53,027 bases of DNA from Deltaproteobacteria bacterium (GTDB taxonomy: Bacteria; Desulfobacterota; Syntrophia; Syntrophales; UBA5619): NCBI GenBank assembly GCA_021372695.1, contig JAJFTY010000028.1, positions 1-53,027 on the forward strand, given 5' to 3'. Every line of letters starts with the position of its first letter. Position 1 is the stretch's first letter. The translations under genes were made by a program, and so were the position numbers. A model generated the notes under the pieces. It was not told where the DNA came from and made no database searches. It was given only the letters and a program-made list of their open reading frames with translations. Shown here piece after piece: positions 44,872-52,816 of the stretch.

Positions 44872-45330
44872 ATGAATGCAGAGGCTATGGAATTCAACGC
44901 GGAAACGACCCTGAAGCGGGCCGGTCTGCAGAAGACGGCCCAGCGCTTGGCGGTCCTCGACATCCTGGCCCGTGCGGAGCTGCCCCTGACCGCCGGCGAC
45001 ATATTCCTGCGCCTGCCCGGAGCGCAGAAGGTCAACCGGGTGACCGTCTACCGCATCCTCTCCTCCTATACCCGCAAGGGGATCATCCGGGAATTCGAAT
45101 CGAAAAAGGGGATCCACCACTACGAGCGCGCCGGTCCTCTTGCGCCCCCCCACCCGCACTTCAACTGCCGGGCCTGCGGCACGATGATCTGCATGACGTC
45201 CCTCCTCTCTCCCGGCCCGTGGGAGCGGATGGTGAATCAACCCGATTGGGTCATCGAGAATATCAGCATCAGCGGCCTTTGCGGCCCGTGCCGCCAAAAG
45301 GAGAGGCCGACCGAAGACGAGACCTTGTGA
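44872..45330 (+). CDS. Fur-family metal-responsive regulator (Zur-like)
   Basis: About 152 residues. Winged helix (about 15-85: LKRAGLQKTAQRLAVLDIL ... VNRVTVYRILSSYTRKGII) and a dimerisation/metal domain with HPHFNCRAC and GLCGPC, that is, two CxxC pairs forming the structural zinc site. The ATG at 44872 follows GAAGG by four bases; an in-frame TTG at 44848 lies inside the palindrome and is less likely. Which metal it senses (zinc, iron, manganese or nickel) cannot be read from the sequence. It is divergent from the nickel island and precedes a putative metal exporter. Confidence 0.87.
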   Translation: MNAEAMEFNAETTLKRAGLQKTAQRLAVLDILARAELPLTAGDIFLRLPGAQKVNRVTVYRILSSYTRKGIIREFESKKGIHHYERAGPLAPPHPHFNCRACGTMICMTSLLSPGPWERMVNQPDWVIENISISGLCGPCRQKERPTEDETL

Positions 45331-45476
45331 ACGGGGAGCCCTCGGCGGGCAAAAGAACCGGGAAACCGCAGACAGTTCTCCGGTCGTGCCGGCCCTTACC
45401 CCATGCTGAAGGACGCCGCAAAGCACAGGTTGTTGAAAATTTCGCTGCCGTGCCGGTGAAAACGAAGGACAATGAA

Positions 45477-45570
45477 TGACGACTTCGTAAGAAGTCGTCA
45501 CCCCGGCGAAAGCCGGGGTCCCGTGGTTTGTAACCAGCGGATATTTCTGGATACCGGCTTTCGCCGGTAT
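45477..45570. repeat. REP-like palindrome cluster, copy 2
   Basis: Three perfect hairpins in a row: TGACGACTTC/GAAGTCGTCA (45477-45500), CCCCGGC/GCCGGGG (45501-45518) and ATACCGGC/GCCGGTAT (45551-45570). Parts match the copy at 13769-13830. This fills most of the 322-base gap 45331-45652; I see no gene there. It could also end fur transcription. Confidence 0.7.
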
Positions 45571-45652
45571 GACGTTCGGGTGAATTTTAGACTTTTACGA
45601 GTTTGTCAATGAAAGCGGAACTTTTCCGGAATCCGCCGGAACCGGAGGGAAT

Positions 45653-46573
45653 ATGTACGATGTTTTCCAGGACGCCCTGATCGACTCCTTGAAGATGGTG
45701 CCGTGGCTCTTGGTCATCTATATCGGAATCGAACTCGTCGAATACAAATTCGGCCACAGGATCATCGCGCTGATCCAAAAGGCGGGCGCGGCCGGTCCGG
45801 CCATAGGGGCGCTGGCGGGAAGCCTGCCCCAGTGCGGGATCTCGGTCGTAGCGACCGCCCTGTATACGCAGAGGCTCGCAACCATCGGCACATTGCTCGC
45901 GGTCTACCTTTCGACATCGGACGAGGCGCTCCCGATCATCCTGTCGCAGCCCGGCAGCGCCGGGCTGATCCTTCCCCTGGTCGCGACAAAGATCTTCATC
46001 GCCCTGGCCGCCGGATACGCGTTGGATCTCGTTTTCCGGAGATCCAATCAAAGCACCTTTATCCACATCGACACCTATGCCCGCGGCAGGGACGACCGGC
46101 ATCATGACCATTCGATCGTCCTGGACGGGGAAGCCTGCTGCGGCCACAGCACCAGTTCCGCCGCCAAGAAATTCAGCCCCCGTGAGGTATTCCTCCATCC
46201 GGTCATCCATACGGCGAAGATCTTCACCTTCATCCTGGCCATATCCCTGTTGATCAACGCCGCCATCTTCTGGATGGGGGAGGAAGCTCTGGGAAAACTG
46301 TTTTCGCGGCCCGGTTTTTTTCAGCCATGGATCGCGGCCCTTGTCGGATTGATCCCCAACTGCGCGGCCTCGGTGGCCATCACGGAATTCTACCTCAAGG
46401 GGGCGATCACCTATGGATCGCTGATCTCCGGTTTATGCTCGAGCGCCGGCCTGGGGATCCTGGTTCTGTTCCGGGAAGAGAAAGAAAAGAAAGAGCTCTT
46501 CAAGGTCCTGGGGCTTCTGTTGGGGATCAGCATCCTGGCGGGGACCCTCCTTCAATGGTTCGGCAAACCGTGA
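45653..46573 (+). CDS. Putative multi-TM heavy-metal or manganese exporter
   Basis: 306 residues, about eight to ten hydrophobic segments in two similar halves. Each half carries a related motif: GSLPQCGISVVATALY (about 60) and GLIPNCAASVAITEFYL (about 235). The cytoplasmic middle loop (about 140-170) is rich in His and Cys (DDRHHDHS ... CCGHS), suitable for metal binding. It resembles the family annotated as 10-TM heavy-metal exporter / putative manganese transporter. Located downstream of the Fur-like gene in the same direction, but separated by the hairpin cluster. Confidence 0.7.
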   Translation: MYDVFQDALIDSLKMVPWLLVIYIGIELVEYKFGHRIIALIQKAGAAGPAIGALAGSLPQCGISVVATALYTQRLATIGTLLAVYLSTSDEALPIILSQPGSAGLILPLVATKIFIALAAGYALDLVFRRSNQSTFIHIDTYARGRDDRHHDHSIVLDGEACCGHSTSSAAKKFSPREVFLHPVIHTAKIFTFILAISLLINAAIFWMGEEALGKLFSRPGFFQPWIAALVGLIPNCAASVAITEFYLKGAITYGSLISGLCSSAGLGILVLFREEKEKKELFKVLGLLLGISILAGTLLQWFGKP

Positions 46574-46596
46574 GACTTTGGAGACGGCTGCTGAAC

Positions 46597-47403
46597 TCAG
46601 GATGTTTTTATGGGCGCGGTTGAGTTCACGAACGCTTCCATCGCCGCGACCGAAGTCAGGAAATCATCCTCGGAGAAAACTTCTGCGGTAAGCACGCCCT
46701 GATAGCCGGCGCGGACGAGCTCATCCAGGACGGCGCACAATTCTTCAGACGGCACGTGCGCCAGGGATTTGTGATCCTGCCCGGCGGCGATGCCGTGAAT
46801 GTGGATAACGCGCGTCCGCGGCAGGGCGTCGCGCAAATACGGAACCGGGTCGTGACCGTCGAGCCAGAGATGGCCCACATCCACGGTACGGTTGACGGCG
46901 ATCCGCTCCAGAACGGGCTGATAGAAATCCAGCGGGTAACCCTCCAGGTTCTCGACGGCCAGCTTCTTCACGCCGCCGGCCCATTCTCCGACGATTTCCA
47001 GCGATCGGACGGCATGCTCCTGCCAGCGTTGCATGACCGCGGGCGTTGCGCCGTCACGAACGGATCTGCCGTCCAGATGCAGAACGTAAGCCCAGGGATC
47101 GAGGCCGCGGGTGCAGTCGATCACGCGGCAGGCCTTCCCGATCGATGCGTGGCGCGGTGAACCGTCCTCGGCCAAGCGCAAATCCAGCGGCAGGTGGACG
47201 GTGTAAGTCAGGCCGTTGTCGGATGCCAGGCTGCGCAGTTCGGCAATCTGCCCAAGGGTGGGCAGGTTGCCCGGGCCGCCGTCCACCTCGAAGAGCACCA
47301 GTTCCACATCCCGTACTTTCCCGGCCAGGTAGTGAACATTGGGCAAAATATCGGCGGGGATGATGTATGACGTTGTGCCGAACCGGAAACGATAAGGGTT
47401 CAT
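46597..47403 (-). CDS. cbiR: CbiR-like cobamide-remodelling enzyme (AP endonuclease 2-like TIM barrel)
   Basis: 268 residues from an ATG behind AGAAGGGGAG. A TIM barrel of the xylose isomerase/AP endonuclease 2 superfamily with FGTTSYIIPADILPNVHYL at the N terminus, and metal-site candidates in VLHLDG, AVENLEG, VDVGHLWLDGH and IHIHG. CbiR proteins cut the nucleotide loop of cobamides so that the lower ligand can be exchanged. Its place as last gene after btuB-tonB-btuF under a cobalamin riboswitch strongly supports this over a generic sugar isomerase. Confidence 0.85.
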   Translation of the reverse strand: MNPYRFRFGTTSYIIPADILPNVHYLAGKVRDVELVLFEVDGGPGNLPTLGQIAELRSLASDNGLTYTVHLPLDLRLAEDGSPRHASIGKACRVIDCTRGLDPWAYVLHLDGRSVRDGATPAVMQRWQEHAVRSLEIVGEWAGGVKKLAVENLEGYPLDFYQPVLERIAVNRTVDVGHLWLDGHDPVPYLRDALPRTRVIHIHGIAAGQDHKSLAHVPSEELCAVLDELVRAGYQGVLTAEVFSEDDFLTSVAAMEAFVNSTAPIKTS

Positions 47404-47426
47404 TTCACTCCCCTTCTGAATCCCCT

Positions 47427-48323
47427 TCATTCTCGTCGGGTGTCCAGACAGGCCGCCATCTCCTCCAGGCCGGAGACGATTCTCGGTCCGAGCCTGTAGA
47501 TGGCTTCTCCGACGAAATGAACCCTTCCCGAGCGGACGGCGTCGAGTGTCGAGAGTTTCTCAAGCAGGGGCTTCGACCGTTCCTCCATCCCGCGTCCCCT
47601 CCCGAAAAACAGGGCATCCGGTCCCAGGCGGATGATCTCCTCCAGGGAGTATTTGGGATATCTCGTTTTCCCCGATGCGGCGATATTCTCGACCCCCAGG
47701 ATCGCAAACGCGTCGTCGATCGTGGTCCCTTTTCCGGCGGCAATCAGGGGCGTCGGCTGAACGATGAAGATGGCTTTTCCAGCTCTTCGCCGCGATGATG
47801 TCCTGCCTGCCGCTTCCGCAAGCCGGCGGATGCCCGTTTCGATCTCTTCGGCTCTTCGGTCGGCTGCGGGCCCGACCCCGAGAATTCCGCCCATGGCCCG
47901 GATCTCCTGCGGCAATTCCCTGATCCGCCTGGCCCTGAAGAGATAGGTCCCGATGCCGAAGGATCTGAGGCGGCGCTCCAGAACCTGCGGATTGCCGTCT
48001 TCGGTCATGACCACCCAATCGGGATGCAACGAGACGATGGCCTCCAGGGATGGATTGGCAAAACCGCCGATCTTGGGTTTGGTCCCGGCGCCGGGCGGAT
48101 AATCGCAGTAATCGGTCACGGCCGCAATCCGGTTCTCGACGCCGAGATCGTAAAGAATCTCGGTCAGGTTGGGCGCCAGGGAAACGATCCGTCCCGGGGG
48201 AACGGCCGCGGAAGCTGTCGGCAGCAAAAGGGCGGCGCCCGCTCCCAGCAGACAAACGGCCATTTTCTGCCGGAGGTGCGCAACGAACCCGTTCGTAAAT
48301 TTCATGCGGCCCTTGAGCAGCAC
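47427..48323 (-). CDS. btuF: Cobalamin-binding periplasmic protein BtuF
   Basis: 298 residues; GTG start with AAGGAGGAGAC directly upstream. A signal peptide ends near residue 40. Class III binding-protein features follow: RIVSLAPNLTEILYDLG, DYCDYPPGA, GGFANPSLEAIVSLHPDWVV and the closing LGPRIVSGLEEMA. It delivers corrinoids to BtuCD in the inner membrane. It sits between tonB and cbiR. A missing conventional ATG is explained by the GTG. Confidence 0.9.
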   Translation of the reverse strand: MLLKGRMKFTNGFVAHLRQKMAVCLLGAGAALLLPTASAAVPPGRIVSLAPNLTEILYDLGVENRIAAVTDYCDYPPGAGTKPKIGGFANPSLEAIVSLHPDWVVMTEDGNPQVLERRLRSFGIGTYLFRARRIRELPQEIRAMGGILGVGPAADRRAEEIETGIRRLAEAAGRTSSRRRAGKAIFIVQPTPLIAAGKGTTIDDAFAILGVENIAASGKTRYPKYSLEEIIRLGPDALFFGRGRGMEERSKPLLEKLSTLDAVRSGRVHFVGEAIYRLGPRIVSGLEEMAACLDTRRE

Positions 48324-48353
48324 GTCTCCTCCTTCACCGGCGGCAATCCCTCT

Positions 48354-49283
48354 TCACCGGGCTGAATATTCATTCAAGACAAACCGGACCGGAACCTCCA
48401 CCGACATCGGTACGGCCCGCCCCTCCCTTCGGCCCGGATCGAATCTCCACGACCTGACGGCCTCCAGGGCTGCCCGATCCAGGATTTCATGACCGGCGGA
48501 ACGCCTGATTCCCATCCGGCCGACGCGGCCGTCGGCGAGAACCTCGACGAACAGGACCGCCACGCCCTGATAGCCGCGCAGCCGGGCCAATGGAGGATAG
48601 GCGGGGCGGGCATTGTCCCCGTACCGGGGAACGGCGTCGGCGTCCTTCGGGGGCCGTTCGCCGCTCCCCTTCTGATCGGGTTTCCCCGTTCCTTCTTGTC
48701 CCGAGGCGGGAACGCCGGCGCCGTTCCGATCCGGGAATTCTCCGTTTCCCCGGCCGGATGCGGACATTCCGGCGCCGTCGCTTCGCGAACGATCTCCGCC
48801 TGCGGGAGAGCGAAGCATCGACGCCGGCAATGCAGCCATTTCATGCCCCGCGCCGGGCCATTCGGCGGGCGGCCGGATATCGGCGAGCATCTTCCGGCCT
48901 TCTGTTTCCGTCGGCGCAGCATGCTCCGGCACCCTTCGCGGAAGGAGCGCCGTTGCCGCGGCGGCCCCGTCCGAGAGCAGATCGTTGCCGCCTCTCTCCA
49001 CCGGCGAAACATGCTTTCCGCCGTCCTGCAGAGGAACCGCCGCCGGTACAGCCCTGCCCTCCGCGGCCCGCCGTTTGCGGCCGGGCAAGGCCGGCTTTCC
49101 GGCTGCGGCGAGATGTCCCGGAACCAGGAAGGCCTTGATGCAGCTCTCCGTGACGGGCCGAGCCTGCCTTGGAGCGGAGCCGGACAGGAGAGACAGGGCC
49201 ACGGGCAGCACGGCGGTATGGATTGCCGCCGAAACAATCAGGGCGAAAGCGAATCTTCTTTCCGAAAACGGCAGACGGATCAT
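48354..49283 (-). CDS. tonB: TonB family protein of the btu locus
   Basis: 309 residues: a membrane helix about 10-32, a long low-complexity spacer rich in Gly, Ala, Pro, Arg and Asp, and a C-terminal TonB domain (about 225-305) with YPPLARLRGYQG and AVRSWRFDPGRR. It lies 54 bases after btuB and probably serves that receptor. It differs strongly from the other TonB at 43254-44117 in spacer and domain. No exbBD accompanies it. Confidence 0.87.
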   Translation of the reverse strand: MIRLPFSERRFAFALIVSAAIHTAVLPVALSLLSGSAPRQARPVTESCIKAFLVPGHLAAAGKPALPGRKRRAAEGRAVPAAVPLQDGGKHVSPVERGGNDLLSDGAAAATALLPRRVPEHAAPTETEGRKMLADIRPPAEWPGAGHEMAALPASMLRSPAGGDRSRSDGAGMSASGRGNGEFPDRNGAGVPASGQEGTGKPDQKGSGERPPKDADAVPRYGDNARPAYPPLARLRGYQGVAVLFVEVLADGRVGRMGIRRSAGHEILDRAALEAVRSWRFDPGRREGRAVPMSVEVPVRFVLNEYSAR

Positions 49284-49337
49284 CTTCCCGAAAGCCCCGC
49301 GACGGGGGCGGGCGGGCGACGTCCCCGACCATTCCTG

Positions 49338-51407
49338 TCAGAACTCAAAGGAGATCCCCCCCTTGACCGTCCTTTCCGGCATCGGATAGTAGGTCTGCGC
49401 GGAAAAGGCGGTCCCCTTTACGCCCGAGGTCGCGTACAGTTCATCGGTGAGGTTTTCCACCCCCGCGAAGGCCGATATTCTGTAACGGCCGATCTCGGGG
49501 CGGTAAAACAGGAAAAGGTCGCAGATCCGGTAGGCGGAAAGTTTTTCCCCCGTGTTGTCGTTGTCCCCGCTCAGATAGGCGTCGCCGACGAAACGGACTT
49601 CGGGCCGCAGGACGAAGGCGGCGGGCAGATACCATTCCATACCCAGTTTGATGACCTGCCTGGGAACCAGTGGTAGTTCCTTGCCGTTGTACTGCCCCGC
49701 CTCAAAGGTGGCCTTGTGGCAGGCAAAACTGCCGTAAATCTTGAACCGTTTTTCCCAGAGATAGGAAAACGTCCCTTCCGCCCCCTCATGGCGCGTACGG
49801 TCCAGATTTTCATTCCGGTTGGTTGCATTGTTCCAGGAAATCTCGTTCTCCATGTCGATCCAGAACAAAGTCAGCCCGAGCGTGAGATTTTTTACGGGAG
49901 TCAGGGATGTTCCCAGTTCCATGGTCTTGGCGGTCTCCTTTTCCAGGTCGGCGAGAAAACCGTTTCCCCAGCCGTAGTACGAGGCCTGTTCGTCGATGAA
50001 CGGCAGGCGGTAGGCCGTGGCGTACTTGGCAAACACCTTTGATTTCTGACCGGCCAGATAGGTCAATCCAAGATCGTACGCGTCGCCCCGGTGCATTTTT
50101 TTCGTATCGAAATCGACCGTGCCGGGCAGCGTGGTGCTGCTCCCCCGGATGGTCGCCTCTTCCCACCGGTACCCGGCGCTCAGGATCAACGGCTCCACGA
50201 CGCGGAACTCATCGCGGAGATAGTACCCGGCGGTCTGCCTGTCCAGATCGGCCTCACTGAGTTTTTTCGTCCTCTCCCGACTTGTGTAGCGGTCCATCTT
50301 GAAGGGTTCCAGGTAATAGTCGACACCGGCCGTCAGTTTGTTGGCGTGTCCGAAAATCTCCTTCTCCAGAATGTATTTCGGGGTGACGGCATAGGTATGG
50401 ATCGTATAGTTGTTGAAGGAGTTCCATGAGGCGTTGTCGATCACGACCTCCTTGATGCCTGTGGCAAAGCCGATCTCGGCGCGGCCGAAATCGCCCAGCA
50501 TCACATCGGCCCGCAGGTTCAGGTCGGTCTGCCGGTCCGTTCCCTCATCATCCGGACTGGCCGAAGTCCAATATGCCGGTCTGGCGGGCTGATACTGCCG
50601 GCGATCCACGGCCATCTCCGCGGCGGTGAGGTTCCCGGGCATCTCATACCGGGTCCTGCTGAAGGAGGCGCCCAGGGAAAGGCTGAGACGGTCGCTCGCA
50701 TCATAGCCCAGATCCAGACCCGCGCCCTGGGAAGAGACTGTCGAGCGATTCCGGTATCCGAGGGAGAAATAGTTCCCGCCGCTGACGCCATAGGACCACT
50801 TCTCCTCCGAACCGCTCACCCCGGCCTGCTCGCTGTGAAGCCCGTAACTGCCGGCTGCGGCGCCAAGGCGGAACAACGGTTTGCCTTCCCCCCGCTTCGT
50901 GATGACGTTGATGACGCCTGCGACCGCGGAATCGCCGTAGAGGACGCTTCCCGCCCCCCGGACGATCTCGATCCTTTCCACCTGGCTCAGGGGGATCTGA
51001 AACCAGTTGACGGAGGCCATATCCGGCCGGTTCAACCTTCTGCCGTTGAGCTGTATCTGGACTTTCCCGAAGGGGTTGTCGCCGCCCATCCCCCGCAGGT
51101 CGATGATGGAAAGGGGATCCTGGCCGCTGAACGAACGGAATTGAATCCCTGCCTGCCGATCGAGAATCTCGACAAGGCTCGTCGCCCCCGAATCCCGGAT
51201 CTCCCTCTCCGTGATGACCGTGACATCGGCCGGAACTTTCCGGATCTCCTCCTGATCCCGCGTCGCCGTCACGACCACCTCCGGCAGGACCGCGGTCCTG
51301 CCGGCGTCATCGGGCGGCGGGGGCGCCCCTGCAAAAGCCGATGCCGTCGCGTTCAACCAAACCAGGGCCAAAAAACCCGACTGTAGAAACCTTGAAAAGC
51401 CTTTCAT
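49338..51407 (-). CDS. btuB: TonB-dependent cobalamin receptor BtuB
   Basis: 689 residues. Signal peptide about 1-27, TonB box EVVVTATRD near residue 45, plug domain (about 55-170: VPADVTVITEREIRDSG ... IDLRGMGGDNPFGKVQIQLNGRRLN ... VERIEIVRGAGSVLYGDSAVAGVINVITK) and a barrel ending in GGISFEF. The ATG follows AAGGAGGAAAA. Function as a corrinoid receptor is inferred from the two riboswitches upstream and from btuF, btuCD and cbiR nearby. Confidence 0.9.
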   Translation of the reverse strand: MKGFSRFLQSGFLALVWLNATASAFAGAPPPPDDAGRTAVLPEVVVTATRDQEEIRKVPADVTVITEREIRDSGATSLVEILDRQAGIQFRSFSGQDPLSIIDLRGMGGDNPFGKVQIQLNGRRLNRPDMASVNWFQIPLSQVERIEIVRGAGSVLYGDSAVAGVINVITKRGEGKPLFRLGAAAGSYGLHSEQAGVSGSEEKWSYGVSGGNYFSLGYRNRSTVSSQGAGLDLGYDASDRLSLSLGASFSRTRYEMPGNLTAAEMAVDRRQYQPARPAYWTSASPDDEGTDRQTDLNLRADVMLGDFGRAEIGFATGIKEVVIDNASWNSFNNYTIHTYAVTPKYILEKEIFGHANKLTAGVDYYLEPFKMDRYTSRERTKKLSEADLDRQTAGYYLRDEFRVVEPLILSAGYRWEEATIRGSSTTLPGTVDFDTKKMHRGDAYDLGLTYLAGQKSKVFAKYATAYRLPFIDEQASYYGWGNGFLADLEKETAKTMELGTSLTPVKNLTLGLTLFWIDMENEISWNNATNRNENLDRTRHEGAEGTFSYLWEKRFKIYGSFACHKATFEAGQYNGKELPLVPRQVIKLGMEWYLPAAFVLRPEVRFVGDAYLSGDNDNTGEKLSAYRICDLFLFYRPEIGRYRISAFAGVENLTDELYATSGVKGTAFSAQTYYPMPERTVKGGISFEF

Positions 51408-51454
51408 TTTTCCTCCTTCTTTCCCTCGCGGAAAGTGGGTGTCTTCATCCGCCG

Positions 51455-51605
51455 GTCAAATATCCTGGCTCGCGGCTCATGCCTACTCTCCGAGCCTTCC
51501 CGGTCCTTCTCAAGGACCAGTGGCTTCCTCCGGATTTCGTTCCGCTTACAGTTGCGGGGCAGCGCCGGATTTAAACCGGCTTCCTCATACTGACGGTCTT
51601 ATAAG
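51455..51605 (-). ncRNA. Cobalamin riboswitch B (proximal to btuB)
   Basis: Read on the minus strand from about 51605: GGAAGCCGGTTTAAATCCGG, the core GCTGCCCCGCAACTGTAAGCGG, GCCACTGG (about 51521), GGGAAGG and the B12 box GAGCCAGGATATTTG (about 51456-51472). All conserved blocks of the family are in order. It ends about 50 bases before the btuB start. No U-rich terminator follows, so control may be at translation; a CTTTCC/GGAAAG hairpin lies just before the ribosome site. Confidence 0.88.
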
Positions 51606-51637
51606 CTTAACAATGTCAAACGTCTCTATATCAGGCT

Positions 51638-51674
51638 AAAAAAAATCCCCGGGCCTAAACTGAGGTCCGGGGAT
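51638..51674 (-). terminator. Terminator after cobalamin riboswitch A
   Basis: ATCCCCGGGCCT (51645-51656) pairs with AGGTCCGGGGAT (51663-51674) with one mismatch and is followed in the transcript by eight U (51638-51645). It lies between the two riboswitches, so riboswitch A can act by transcription termination. Confidence 0.88.
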
Positions 51675-51739
51675 GCCGTTTTTCATCTTCGGTGCAACTG
51701 TGACTGTCTCCTTACCACGGTGACAAGTCTGTGCAAAAT

Positions 51740-51910
51740 TCACAAGAAGGTCTTCCGGCTTCCAGATCATTTTACTTACCGCGTCTTCCCATTCCGCTTG
51801 AGCGAAACAGTGACACTAATGCGGTTTTCATCCCTGGTTACGGCGGCGGGTCCGCGACGGATTCTCACCGTCTTCCTTATTATGGCCTATATGGCCCCTT
51901 GCTGTTACGT
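51740..51910 (-). ncRNA. Cobalamin riboswitch A (distal, transcriptional)
   Basis: Read on the minus strand: GGAAGACGGTGAGAATCCG, GCGGACCCGCCGCCGTAA, GTGTCACTG, TGGGAAGACG and the B12 box AAGCCGGAAGACCTTCTTG (about 51742-51761). The GCGGACCCGCCGC core differs from the GCTGCCCCGCAACTG core of riboswitch B, so the two are different variants rather than a recent duplication. A promoter is directly upstream and a terminator downstream. Confidence 0.88.
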
Positions 51911-51939
51911 ACTTAACACGGGCGTCCAGTTGAAGTCAA
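51911..51939 (-). promoter_or_regulatory. Promoter in front of the riboswitch array
   Basis: TTGACT (51934-51939), a 17-base spacer and TTAAGT (51911-51916) on the minus strand, just upstream of riboswitch A. It would drive btuB-tonB-btuF-cbiR independently of btuCD. Confidence 0.55.
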
Positions 51940-51972
51940 GATTTTTTAGTCTTTTTCCCATGCCATTGCAAA

Positions 51973-52025
51973 TTCGTTCCGCTTACAGTTGCGGGGCAGC
52001 GCTGGACTCGAACCGGCTTCCTTCC
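51973..52025 (-). ncRNA. Truncated cobalamin riboswitch core overlapping the btuD 3' end
   Basis: GGAAGCCGGTTCGAGTCCAG followed by the core GCTGCCCCGCAACTGTAAGCGG and AACGAA is nearly the same as the 5' half of riboswitch B (51541-51595). The match stops after AACGAA. No GCCACTG block in place and no B12 box follow, so it cannot form a full aptamer. Its first 43 bases or so are translated as the end of btuD. Confidence 0.75.
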
Positions 52026-52813
52026 TTCGATGGATGTGAGCTCAACAGTGTTATCCGGGGTCTCCCGGTTTCCAAACTCTTATCAACTGCAACAGCTGTT
52101 TCGTAAACCTTCATGATGTTCTCTTTTGTTATGACATCATCAGGATCTCCTTCACATTGCATACGGCCGCTGCGCAGCATAATGATTCTGTCACAATACA
52201 AAGCGGCCAGGTTGATGTCGTGCGTTATGGTGACAACAGTAAGTTCCTGATTCATGTTCAGCTTTTTAATAAGATCAAAAAAATCAACCTGATGTTTTAT
52301 ATCGAGAAATGCCGTCGGCTCATCGAGCAGCATTATTTGCGGCTGCTGGGCTAACGCCCGTGCGATCATGACTCTCTGATATTCACCGCCACTTAAAGCG
52401 GATACACTTCGGTTGATCAAATGAAGAGTATCGGTCATTTCCAATGCCTCGTAAGCAATGCGGAAGTCCGTTTCCCCTTCGAATCTCCATTTGTTGAGAT
52501 GCGGTGCTCTGCCCATTAAAACAACTTCATGAACAGAGAAAGGAAAGGTCATGTGGAAATCCTGGGCAACTACGGCAATTAATTTCGCCATGGCTGACCT
52601 TTTCATCTTTTTACTGGAAATGCCGTTTATCCGGATTTCACCTTCTTCGGGCTTCAGAATGCCGTCGATCACTTTTAGCAGAGTTGTTTTTCCGGAGCCG
52701 TTGGGCCCGATGATTCCTAAAAATTCTCCTTTCCGGATATCGAAAGAAATATCTTTTAAAACCCATTGGGAATTGTAGCGAAATCCAATCTGTTCAATGG
52801 TTACGACGGACAT
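51983..52813 (-). CDS. btuD: Cobalamin ABC transporter ATPase BtuD
   Basis: 276 residues: Walker A GPNGSGKTT, Q-loop VAQDFHMTFPF, signature LSGGEYQRVMIA, Walker B IMLLDEPTAFLDI, H-loop ITHD; the FecE/BtuD type. It starts three bases after the btuC stop. The natural end is probably near TGRPRITLL; the last 10-12 residues (SRFESSAAPQL) and the TAA stop are encoded by the truncated riboswitch core. Base composition here is lower in GC than in the rest of the window, as in btuC. Confidence 0.9.
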   Translation of the reverse strand: MSVVTIEQIGFRYNSQWVLKDISFDIRKGEFLGIIGPNGSGKTTLLKVIDGILKPEEGEIRINGISSKKMKRSAMAKLIAVVAQDFHMTFPFSVHEVVLMGRAPHLNKWRFEGETDFRIAYEALEMTDTLHLINRSVSALSGGEYQRVMIARALAQQPQIMLLDEPTAFLDIKHQVDFFDLIKKLNMNQELTVVTITHDINLAALYCDRIIMLRSGRMQCEGDPDDVITKENIMKVYETAVAVDKSLETGRPRITLLSSHPSKEGSRFESSAAPQL

Positions 52814-52816
52814 AAA

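Noticed and set aside
45477..45570. Possible small CRISPR or tRNA-like structure
   Set aside because: The hairpins differ in sequence and spacing, there are no regular spacers, and no cloverleaf or CCA-type end can be drawn; a REP-like cluster fits better.
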